Assembly: GCA_017303975.1 (NCBI GenBank)
Contig: JAFLBG010000020.1
Span: forward strand, 1-56,951
Source of the DNA: Bacteroidota bacterium
GTDB lineage: Bacteria > Bacteroidota > Bacteroidia > JAFLBG01
DNA length: 56,951 nt
Direction of reading: 5' to 3'
Below are positions 26,801-34,668 of the stretch, in pieces; position 1 is the first letter of the stretch, and each line of letters begins with the position of its first letter. The position numbers were made by a program, and so were the translations under genes. The notes below the pieces were generated by a model. The model was not told where the DNA came from and did not search any database. It saw only the letters and a program-made list of their open reading frames with translations.

Positions 26801-27667
26801 ATGCTAAAGAAACGTATTGTAGCTACATTAGTTGTAAAGAACAATATTGTTGTTCAAAGTATAGGTTTTTCAAAATTTCTGCCCGTAGGTAAGCCAGATA
26901 TTGCAGTTGAGTTTTTGAATCAATGGGGGGTAGATGAAATAATTTTTTTAGATATTGATGCTACAAAATACAAACGATTACCTAATTATTCGTTAATTAA
27001 AAAAATTTCTCGTAAGTGTCAGGTTCCGTTAACAGTTGGTGGTGGAATAAAAGATATTAACCATATTAAAGAATTAATGCACTGTGGAGCAGATAAGGTT
27101 TCGTTGAATAATAGTGCAATAAATAATTCAGAATTAATTTCTGAAGCAGCTACCGTATTTGGGAATCAATGTGTCGTGGCGTCAATCGATGCTACGTACA
27201 TTAACAACCAATATAAAGTTTATGATTATACTTCGAAAAAAATAATTGATAGATTACCTGCTGATTTTGCAGTTGATATGGAGAGGGCAGGTGCAGGTGA
27301 AATTTTAATTAATTCTGTTGACAGAGATGGTTGCTACACAGGATTTGATTTGAATCTCATTAATTCTGTTTGCAATGCTGTAAGAGTTCCTGTTATATGT
27401 AGTGGAGGAGCAAAGAATGCAATCGATTTTGTTGAAGTGTTTCAAAAAACGAATGTTTCTGCAGCAGCAGCGGCTAATTTTTTTCATTTTTCAGAACATA
27501 GTGTTATTACCTCTAAGGCATTTGTATCAAATAGATTACCTATCAGAATTGAAACGCAGGCTACATATCATTCATCTTCTTTTGATTTAGACCTTAGACT
27601 TCAAAAAAAAAATGATGATGCTCTTGAGAAATTGTTATTTACTAAAATTGAAAAAGAGTTAATATAA
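26801..27667 (+). CDS. HisF-like ammonia-channel subunit lacking the cyclase Asp11
   Basis: The 288-residue TIM-barrel protein aligns without gaps to the start of HisF. The ammonia-gate residues Arg5, Glu46, Lys99 and Glu167 are all present, and Asp130 in VVASIDATY is kept, but the second catalytic Asp, residue 11, is Val (LVVKNN instead of the usual LDVKxG). In histidine-pathway HisF, Asp11 is essential for imidazole-glycerol-phosphate formation. So this subunit probably guides ammonia to a sugar amidotransferase and no longer performs the cyclase reaction. The C-terminus is about 30 residues longer than usual (from about 255), a possible partner-binding tail. It overlaps the next gene by one base. 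Confidence 0.9.
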   Translation: MLKKRIVATLVVKNNIVVQSIGFSKFLPVGKPDIAVEFLNQWGVDEIIFLDIDATKYKRLPNYSLIKKISRKCQVPLTVGGGIKDINHIKELMHCGADKVSLNNSAINNSELISEAATVFGNQCVVASIDATYINNQYKVYDYTSKKIIDRLPADFAVDMERAGAGEILINSVDRDGCYTGFDLNLINSVCNAVRVPVICSGGAKNAIDFVEVFQKTNVSAAAAANFFHFSEHSVITSKAFVSNRLPIRIETQATYHSSSFDLDLRLQKKNDDALEKLLFTKIEKELI

Positions 27668-28920
27668 TGATTTGTAGTAGGTGCTTATATACAGATAATC
27701 ATCCATTGAATATAACCTTTGATGATGATGGGGTTTGCAGTGGATGTAGGGTGCATGAAGAGAAAGATACTTTAGATTGGAATCTTAGGTCAGAGAAACT
27801 TGAATCTATACTAAACGAATATAGAAATAAGTCAGGAAATAATTATGATTGTATAATTCCTGTAAGTGGTGCTAGGGATTCATATTTTATTGTACATACA
27901 ATAAAGAATATATATAAAATGAACCCTTTGCTTGTTACATACAACAAGCAGTATAATACAGATTTGGGTATCAGAAATCTTGCGAATCTAAGAATAAAGT
28001 TTAACTGCGATATAATGACTCTTACTGTTAATCCAGAAACAGTAAAAAGAATAACAAGAGCCTCTCTGAGAAAACTTGGAAGTATTTATTGGCATTGTAT
28101 TGCAGGACAAACTGTTTATCCCGTGCAGGTTGCTGTTAAGTTCAAAATACCATTAATTGTATGGGGTGCTCATCAAGGTCTTGATCAAGTAGGAATGTTT
28201 TCTCATTTGGACGAAGTGGAGATGACTCGAAAATATAGAAAGGAGCATGATTTAATGGGGTATGAAGCAGAAGATTTTGTGGATGAGTTTGATGGAATTA
28301 GTATAGATGATATTACACAATTTAAGTATCCTGAAGATATAGAACTAGAACAAGTAGGTGTTCGCGGCATATATCTTAATAATTATATTCGTTGGGATTC
28401 AATGGATCAGCATAGGAAAATGATTGAGATGTATGATTACGAATCCTATCCACAAACTAGAACATTTGACCCCTATAATGATGTTGATTGTTTTAATTAT
28501 TCTGACGTACACGACTATATTAAATTTTTGAAACATGGATACTCTAAAGTTACTGACCATGCTTGTAGGGAAATTCGACTAAGAAAAATTACAAGAGAAG
28601 AAGGAGAACGGTTGGTGCAAAAGTATTCTCATATTTATCCTAAAAATTTGTCACTTTTTTTAGATTGGATAGGAATGACAGAAAATGCCTTTAATTATAT
28701 AATTGATGCCCATCGAAATAAAGAAAAATGGAATAGAGATGAGAATTGGCAATGGCAACTGCAAAACGCAATTAATTATACTGTTGATAAGTCCTTAATC
28801 GAAAAATCAAGATTACCTCTTTTAAAAAGTAGTTTTAACATTAGAAATACACCTTTAAAAAGAAAAAATTATAAAGAAAATAAATATATATTAGTTGGCA
28901 GAGGATTTGGAGAGAGTTAG
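27667..28920 (+). CDS. Second N-acetyl sugar amidotransferase, with altered PP-loop
   Basis: The 417-residue protein is a relative of the PseA/WbpG enzyme at 25042, with the same architecture: Cys3, Cys6, Cys24 and Cys27, then the PP-loop at residues 67-72. Here the loop reads SGARDS where the first copy has SGGKDS, a Gly to Ala and a Lys to Arg change, so ATP handling may differ. The rest is collinear but divergent, with conserved blocks such as FLKHGYSKVTDHACREIR near residue 290. It ends with about 50 extra basic residues. It may be the amidotransferase for a second position, or a regulatory partner of the first copy. Confidence 0.84.
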   Translation: MICSRCLYTDNHPLNITFDDDGVCSGCRVHEEKDTLDWNLRSEKLESILNEYRNKSGNNYDCIIPVSGARDSYFIVHTIKNIYKMNPLLVTYNKQYNTDLGIRNLANLRIKFNCDIMTLTVNPETVKRITRASLRKLGSIYWHCIAGQTVYPVQVAVKFKIPLIVWGAHQGLDQVGMFSHLDEVEMTRKYRKEHDLMGYEAEDFVDEFDGISIDDITQFKYPEDIELEQVGVRGIYLNNYIRWDSMDQHRKMIEMYDYESYPQTRTFDPYNDVDCFNYSDVHDYIKFLKHGYSKVTDHACREIRLRKITREEGERLVQKYSHIYPKNLSLFLDWIGMTENAFNYIIDAHRNKEKWNRDENWQWQLQNAINYTVDKSLIEKSRLPLLKSSFNIRNTPLKRKNYKENKYILVGRGFGES

Positions 28921-29020
28921 AATGAGTAGTATTTTTTTCGTGACAAGAGTTAATCGATTTGTAATGTTTTATTGTTGATTTGTGTCATGTTTTTTTTCGA
29001 TTTACAAAGCTCATCTTTTA

Positions 29021-29028
29021 TATATTTG
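29021..29028 (+). promoter_or_regulatory. Candidate internal Bacteroidota -7 promoter element
   Basis: TATATTTG is an exact TAnnTTTG match, 14 bases before the ATG of the gene at 29043, in the only large gap (122 bases) between pseB and the end of the plus-strand genes. A clear -33 TTTG is not present; TTTA at 29001 has a spacer of 16. It suggests that the transferase/flippase block can be transcribed separately. Confidence 0.45.
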
Positions 29029-29042
29029 ACAAACATTTTTAA

Positions 29043-30272
29043 ATGTCTCCCAAAAAAATACTATTAGTTACAGGTCCTGACAGAAAAGATAATTATGATT
29101 TTTTGTCGAAAGATACCTATAACGACTATTATATTTTATGGCACGAAACTAATAATCAATTGAATGTTTGTGCGGATTTTATTAAGGAAAATTATTTTTG
29201 GAAGGATTATAAAACACCATTTGAGTTTATTGATAGTGTTAACCCCGATGTTATAGTTTTTTTTGAGATTTACGACATTAAGCAGATTGCTCTTTGTATA
29301 GCTGCAAAAAAAAGGGGTATTAAAACTTTCTATCTAAATCATGGTGCTGCAAGTAATATTCAGTTTGCTATTAGTATAAATAGCGAATTGAGAAAAAGGA
29401 ATTTTTTTGAGAAAGTAAAAAAAATATTCTCTAAGCCAATTGGAATAATTATCAATTTGTTTTTTTATTACAGTACATTGTTTTCTATAAAGAAGGGAAA
29501 TCGGTTTAAGTTTTGTGTTTTACCGTTTCATATTTTTTGGTCTCAAAGTTTTCATGCACTCCATCGCATTTATTTTGAGGAACGCATCCCTCAAACATTT
29601 ATAATTTTTTGTAGAAATAGTTATCTCGAAGCCCAATATCAATACCACTGCACTCAAGAAAATGTAATTTACACGGGGGTTCCTAATTTTGACTCTTATT
29701 TTGTAATGATGAACGACAAAAAAGCCTTAACTCAATCAAAAGTCTGTATTACTTTCGTTGATCATCCTTATTTGGAGGTTGGATGGAGAAATTGGACTCC
29801 TGAGTTTCATAAAAAAATGGCTTTTAGCTTAAATGCATTTGCCATTAAGAATAATTTGAGTTTATTTATAAAGCTTCATCCTAGGTCAGACAAAAGAAGG
29901 TGGGAGAGTTACGGGCTTAGCAAGGATAATATAACACTATTGCAATTTGAAGATTGTTTAGAATATTACCATAAATCGGCATTAATTATAGGATATTCAT
30001 CTTCTATTATGACAGGCTTTTTATCTGCCAGAAAGAATGTTGTGTTGGTTGGATGGAATCCCCAGCCTGAAATTATCGGCTTTGATTTTTCGCAACATTC
30101 AATATGTCATTCTTCATTAGATATAAATGATTTAGATACAAAATTTGAATTTTGGATAAGAAATAATTTAGCAGAAAAAAATGAAAATGAATATGCAAAC
30201 TTCATAGAGCAGAACAATTTTCCTTTTGATGGAAAAGCAACACAGCGCATTATAAATTGTATTAATCAATGA
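29043..30272 (+). CDS. GT-B-like protein; candidate nonulosonate (pseudaminic acid) transferase
   Basis: I do not recognise a precise family for this 409-residue protein. Its second half has the features shared by bacterial sialyl- and polysialyltransferases and related GT-B enzymes: FIKLHPRSDK with His279-Pro280, and LIIGYSSSIMTGF with the Ser-Ser pair near 319-321. In sialyltransferase families the HP and serine motifs contact the CMP part of the donor. Coming directly after the CMP-pseudaminate operon, it is the best candidate for the transferase that uses CMP-Pse. CDP-glycerol-type transferases share some of these motifs, so the call is provisional. The flippase gene follows ten bases later. 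Confidence 0.62.
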   Translation: MSPKKILLVTGPDRKDNYDFLSKDTYNDYYILWHETNNQLNVCADFIKENYFWKDYKTPFEFIDSVNPDVIVFFEIYDIKQIALCIAAKKRGIKTFYLNHGAASNIQFAISINSELRKRNFFEKVKKIFSKPIGIIINLFFYYSTLFSIKKGNRFKFCVLPFHIFWSQSFHALHRIYFEERIPQTFIIFCRNSYLEAQYQYHCTQENVIYTGVPNFDSYFVMMNDKKALTQSKVCITFVDHPYLEVGWRNWTPEFHKKMAFSLNAFAIKNNLSLFIKLHPRSDKRRWESYGLSKDNITLLQFEDCLEYYHKSALIIGYSSSIMTGFLSARKNVVLVGWNPQPEIIGFDFSQHSICHSSLDINDLDTKFEFWIRNNLAEKNENEYANFIEQNNFPFDGKATQRIINCINQ

Positions 30273-30282
30273 TTTTTAGGTA

Positions 30283-31548
30283 ATGTTCAAAAAATTATTT
30301 AAGTCATTTTCTATTTATTCGCTTAGTTCTGTAATATCTGCTATTTTAGGTCTTTTAATACTCCCAATATTAACCAAACATTTGTCTCAAAAAGACTATG
30401 GGATTACTGCCTTGTTTAATGCATATGTACTTGTACTATCTCCTTTCTTAAACTTAAGTTCTGGAGGCTATTTTTGGATTCAGTTTTTTAAAAAAGAAAA
30501 CTCTAAATCCGACTTAAATAAATTGTTTTCGACCTATTTTTGGTTTGTACTTTTTTCTCTTGTTGCAATTACAATAGTTATTGCATTTGTGTTTCCATTT
30601 TTTCAAGACTATTCGATTTTTTCTTTTGTTTTTATTTTACTGCTTCCTCTAACCTCTTTCTTATCAATTCTTAGCGATGAACCTAAGAATTTTTTTATTA
30701 ATTCGAAATTTACCATTTCCTATTTCGTTTATTCTGTATTTATAACAATTGTAGAATTAGGTTTGACGTACTATTTTGTAGTATATGTTTTTCGAAGTTG
30801 GGAGGGACGAATATTAGCATGGATTTGTTCGCTTATTATGCAGTTTTTATTTAGTATTTGGCTCTTTGGAATAAAGGTTAAATTAATCTCATTTAGCTTT
30901 GATAAAAATGTGCTATATAAAATATTAAATTTTGGTTACCCTCTTATATTTCATCAATTAGGAAAGTTTGTAGTTAATCAAAGTGATAGACTATTTATAA
31001 CAAAAATGGTTTCGATTGATGAGGCGGGTGTTTACAGTATTGGATATCAAATAGGAGCTACAATATTGTTGCCAATTATAGCTTTTGGTAATTATTATAG
31101 CCCATTCGTAATGGAACGTCTGGTAGCTATTGATAATTTCAAGAAGCTTGAGATTACAAAAATGTCTTATACTTTCCTTGGGTTTATGCTCCTTTTCTTT
31201 TTTTTGCAAATACTAATTGCTCCTTTCTTTTTTGATGTTTTTATTGATAAAAAGTTTGAACAGGGATTGGAGTACGTTTTTTGGACAGGGTTAGCTTATG
31301 TATTTTGGGGAGCTTACTTAATGTTTTCTTCTGTTCTTTTTTATTATGGTAAAACAAAATTTTTAGGTTGGATATCCATATTTAATATTTTATTGAATTG
31401 CGTTTTAAATTATTTTTTTATACTTCATTTTGGTGCAATTGGGGCAGCATATGCCACTCTTGTCAGTTTTATTTGTATATTTTTTATTTCTGCTTGGTAT
31501 AGTAATAGACTCTTTCCGATGCCATGGTTGTTTTTCGTTAATAAATAA
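30283..31548 (+). CDS. wzx: Wzx-type lipid-linked oligosaccharide flippase (MOP superfamily)
   Basis: This 421-residue membrane protein starts with LFKSFSIYSLSSVISAILG, typical of the polysaccharide_synt (Wzx) family, and has about twelve hydrophobic helices across its length. Charged residues within helices (for example the NQSDRLFITK segment near residue 230, a family hallmark) support the MOP assignment. It should flip the undecaprenyl-linked repeat unit from cytoplasm to periplasm. It is the only flippase in the window, consistent with a single Wzx/Wzy-dependent pathway together with Wza/Wzc at 40133-43452. Confidence 0.86.
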   Translation: MFKKLFKSFSIYSLSSVISAILGLLILPILTKHLSQKDYGITALFNAYVLVLSPFLNLSSGGYFWIQFFKKENSKSDLNKLFSTYFWFVLFSLVAITIVIAFVFPFFQDYSIFSFVFILLLPLTSFLSILSDEPKNFFINSKFTISYFVYSVFITIVELGLTYYFVVYVFRSWEGRILAWICSLIMQFLFSIWLFGIKVKLISFSFDKNVLYKILNFGYPLIFHQLGKFVVNQSDRLFITKMVSIDEAGVYSIGYQIGATILLPIIAFGNYYSPFVMERLVAIDNFKKLEITKMSYTFLGFMLLFFFLQILIAPFFFDVFIDKKFEQGLEYVFWTGLAYVFWGAYLMFSSVLFYYGKTKFLGWISIFNILLNCVLNYFFILHFGAIGAAYATLVSFICIFFISAWYSNRLFPMPWLFFVNK

Positions 31549-31583
31549 CTAAATTGTGCGCTTTTATAAGTGAAAAGTGAAAA

Positions 31584-32459
31584 ATGAAAAAAATATTAAA
31601 AGAAATCTACCGTTTAATTCCATTTAAAAAACAATTTTTTTTGTTTATTAAATTTTTTTGGACACCACCACACTCTATTTATAAACACCTCCATTTTAAT
31701 GATGAAATATTAATTAGTGTAGATAATAGTCATAAGTTTAAAATGATGCATTATGGTTTTCAGGTAGAGAATGATTTGTTTTGGGAAGGAATTCATAGTG
31801 GTTATGAGGGAATGTCCATGAATCTATGGATAAAATTAGCTAGAAAATCTAATGTTGTTTTTGATATTGGAGCCAATACAGGTACGTATTCTATGGTTAC
31901 TAAATGTATCAATCCCAATGCTAGAGTATTTGCAATTGAACCAGTTAAAAGAGTTTTTGAAAAGCTAAAGGCAAATGCTCATATAAATAATTTTGATATA
32001 GTATGTATTGAAGCCGCTGCATCTAATAATGTAGGGGTAGCAACCATTTACGACACATTTGAAGCACATACTTATTCTGTTACAGTTAATAAAAACAGAA
32101 ACTTGGCGGAGACGAAAGTATTTACCACGGAGATAAATACAACTACCCTTGATAGTATTATTGAAAAATATGCCATACCAAAGATTGACTTGATGAAGAT
32201 TGATGTTGAAACACATGAACCAGAAGTATTGGAGGGGTATAGAAAGTATTTTGCTTTGCATAAACCAACTTTATTAATTGAGATATTGAATGATGAAGTT
32301 GGTAAAAGAGTTGAAGATTTTGTTAAACCGCTTGGCTATTTGTTTTTTAGTTTAGAAGAGGGCGATTCGATTAAAAAAGTAGATAAGATAATTCAACGCG
32401 GTTTCCTTAATTATCTTCTTTGTAGTAGTGAAACTGCTAAAGAATTAGAATTAGTTTAA
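31584..32459 (+). CDS. FkbM family methyltransferase
   Basis: The 291-residue protein has the FkbM SAM motif VVFDIGANTGTYS at residues 91-103, the VFAIEPVKRVFEKLKAN block, and the later KIDLMKIDVETHEPEVLEG segment diagnostic of the family. These enzymes O-methylate sugars and polyketides. The first about 60 residues are a basic N-terminal extension. It lies 35 bases after wzx, so it may modify the finished repeat unit; the target is unknown. Confidence 0.88.
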   Translation: MKKILKEIYRLIPFKKQFFLFIKFFWTPPHSIYKHLHFNDEILISVDNSHKFKMMHYGFQVENDLFWEGIHSGYEGMSMNLWIKLARKSNVVFDIGANTGTYSMVTKCINPNARVFAIEPVKRVFEKLKANAHINNFDIVCIEAAASNNVGVATIYDTFEAHTYSVTVNKNRNLAETKVFTTEINTTTLDSIIEKYAIPKIDLMKIDVETHEPEVLEGYRKYFALHKPTLLIEILNDEVGKRVEDFVKPLGYLFFSLEEGDSIKKVDKIIQRGFLNYLLCSSETAKELELV

Positions 32460-32481
32460 CTTTTAGATCTTTGTTTTAAAT

Positions 32482-33486
32482 ATGGAAAGAAAGGGTATTC
32501 AATTTTATATTGATACATTTTTTAAAATTTGTACAGAAGAGCGTAAAAATAGATATGAGGCTCATACAATAGCTCATCCATATCTTTATCGGCTTGCAAA
32601 AGAAGGTAGTGAGACTATTTTTGAAGTTTTGAAAATGGCAATGTTAGAACCAGACTTCTTTCATCGCAAGGAGGCTAGTCATGCTTTTCAAATTAATCTT
32701 ACAGGACATTTTGAGCACGAATTTAACTGTAGTTTTTTTGTTCCCATTGCTAGTAGAGAGATTACACACTCGTATTCTCCAATGCATACCCATGGTCCCT
32801 ATATGATTTCAACTATTAATGCTTATGGAGAAGGTTATAATTCTTTAATTTTTCAAAAAGGATTTAATGTAGTTGATCCTCAAACTGGGCAAGTAGAGAT
32901 GAAGTTGCAAAAATATCTACGACACAAGCCTCTTAATATTGAGTTTATGGATGAAGATACAGCACATACTGTATTTTATCCTAGAGAAATATGTGTTACT
33001 TACGCTTTTTGGACTCATTCTAGGCCCACAAGTAAAATTAATAAGCTGCGTAATCTAAATCTTGTGAGAAAGAATAAAGAGTTAATTAAAAAAATCATCA
33101 AACGTCTTATCCCTTCCCCATCAGCAGTTGGTATTGCAGTACACAATGAAGATTATTTTTACCCTAAAGATGGAAAACTATTTAAGGGTTCTGGCAGAGA
33201 GATTCAACCAACAATAAATTCATTCCCTCAGAATTTTTTCGCTGTTATTCAAGAAATTGGATTTAACGATTTAAGCTTTTTAGAGGAACTAAAAAGAAAA
33301 CTTCCTCCTTCTGATTTAAATTTGGCTGGAGAATGGATCGATAAATTTATTAAAGGAGAAAAGATTCAGCTTAATTATGACGGATATAATACACTTCACC
33401 CAAGGAGAAATGTTCACATTGATGAGTATAGAAAGGTTTACGAATTCTCTTTGGAAGAGGAATATATTAATTCGTTTTCCAAATAA
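32482..33486 (+). CDS. Unrecognised protein with a possible cupin-like core
   Basis: I cannot assign a family to this 334-residue protein. It is soluble, without a signal peptide. Residues about 90-165 contain SPMHTHGPYMIST, a glycine-rich turn (NAYGEGYNS) and MDEDTAHTVFYPRE, a spacing of histidines that suggests a cupin metal site (HxHG first, a later His). The rest is charged, with an RRLIPSP-like basic stretch near 205. It lies 22 bases after the FkbM gene in the same orientation and converges on a GT4 gene with five bases between stops. If it is a cupin, a sugar-isomerase, dioxygenase-like or binding role is possible. Confidence 0.5.
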   Translation: MERKGIQFYIDTFFKICTEERKNRYEAHTIAHPYLYRLAKEGSETIFEVLKMAMLEPDFFHRKEASHAFQINLTGHFEHEFNCSFFVPIASREITHSYSPMHTHGPYMISTINAYGEGYNSLIFQKGFNVVDPQTGQVEMKLQKYLRHKPLNIEFMDEDTAHTVFYPREICVTYAFWTHSRPTSKINKLRNLNLVRKNKELIKKIIKRLIPSPSAVGIAVHNEDYFYPKDGKLFKGSGREIQPTINSFPQNFFAVIQEIGFNDLSFLEELKRKLPPSDLNLAGEWIDKFIKGEKIQLNYDGYNTLHPRRNVHIDEYRKVYEFSLEEEYINSFSK

Positions 33487-33491
33487 TTTGT

Positions 33492-34619
33492 TTATAGTGA
33501 AATGTAGTATGCCTCAAGCTCTTTTATCTTTTCGTTAATGTTGAATTTTCTTCTTACATCTTGCTCTCCATTTTGGACTAATGTGCATACTAGATTATTG
33601 TTTGTAAGTAGTTCCTTAATTGCATTATAAATGTTTTCGGAATTTTTGTAATCTACTACCAAGGCATTTCGTTTGTTTTCAATAAAATCATTGGCAATTC
33701 CTGATAGTGTAAATATTGAAGGTGTTTTAGTTACTAATGCCTCAATGTATGTTTGTCCAAATGCCTCACATCTAGAATCGATTGGAGTATGTATATAAAT
33801 GTCAAATATTTTATAAAGTGCATATAAATCTTCTTCAAATTCTACTTCCAAGTAATTTGAAGAAGGTAATTTTTTTAGTTTTTCCTTTATAATAGGTGAA
33901 TAGTTGCCCTTACAGTTAAATAGAAGTAGTCGTGCACTAGGATATGATAAAAGTAGTCTGCTAAACGCATCAATAACATATTCTAACCCTTTTAGTTTGA
34001 TGTATCTAGAAATTACCCCAATTACTGGTTTCTGGTTTTGGGAGTTGTATTTTAATTTTAATTTCTCAATTCGAGTTTCTGAAATTGAATCAACTTCTTC
34101 AAGGTCTATGCCATGTTCAATAATTTTAATTTTTTCTGGACTAACCTGTTCAAGTGTGATTAATATGTTTTTTACATTTTCACTTATTGCAATAATGGAA
34201 GTACTCATTTTGTTTATAAACTTGTCGTATTTAACAGCATTGGGAGCGTAGGAAATATTAGAGTCAGAATGATGTCTCGTATAAACCCTTTTTTTTATAC
34301 CAGCAAATTTTGCAGCTGTTAGACCTATTAATGATGCTTCAAATAAGTGAGTGTGAATTATATGGGGTTTTATTTTTTTTAAAATAAGATAGCATTTGAA
34401 AAATGAGTAAATAATATTTTTTTTGGAAGTATAGTTTATTCTAATAACTGGAATTTTTTTTTCAATTAAAAAAGATTCAAATGGAGATATTTTACTATTT
34501 AATAGAATGAAAAAAATATCAAATTTAGTTTTATCTATTTTTTCCGCTTGCCATTCAAATTGAAAAACTCTATTTTGAATATTAGAGATGATATATACTA
34601 CTTTTATTTTTTTGTTCAC
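33492..34619 (-). CDS. Family 4 glycosyltransferase
   Basis: The 375-residue protein is a GT-B enzyme of GT4. The N-terminal domain has IHTHLFEASLIGLTAAKFAG near 95-115 with the acceptor-side histidines, and the C-terminal domain has ISRYIKLKGLEYVIDAF and the EX7E motif EAFGQTYIE. These are the nucleotide-sugar contacts. The enzyme would add one sugar (often GlcNAc, mannose or rhamnose in the family) to the lipid-linked oligosaccharide. It stands alone on the minus strand, next to the DUF6056-like membrane gene upstream. Confidence 0.86.
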   Translation of the reverse strand: MNKKIKVVYIISNIQNRVFQFEWQAEKIDKTKFDIFFILLNSKISPFESFLIEKKIPVIRINYTSKKNIIYSFFKCYLILKKIKPHIIHTHLFEASLIGLTAAKFAGIKKRVYTRHHSDSNISYAPNAVKYDKFINKMSTSIIAISENVKNILITLEQVSPEKIKIIEHGIDLEEVDSISETRIEKLKLKYNSQNQKPVIGVISRYIKLKGLEYVIDAFSRLLLSYPSARLLLFNCKGNYSPIIKEKLKKLPSSNYLEVEFEEDLYALYKIFDIYIHTPIDSRCEAFGQTYIEALVTKTPSIFTLSGIANDFIENKRNALVVDYKNSENIYNAIKELLTNNNLVCTLVQNGEQDVRRKFNINEKIKELEAYYISL

Positions 34620-34668
34620 GTTTTTTTTGTTGTGTTATTATACTAGATTTTTATTTTATAAAATGATT

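Noticed and set aside
26172-27667. HisH and HisF as part of a histidine biosynthesis operon
   Set aside because: They lie between two sugar amidotransferase genes, no other his gene is present, and the HisF-like protein lacks catalytic Asp11.
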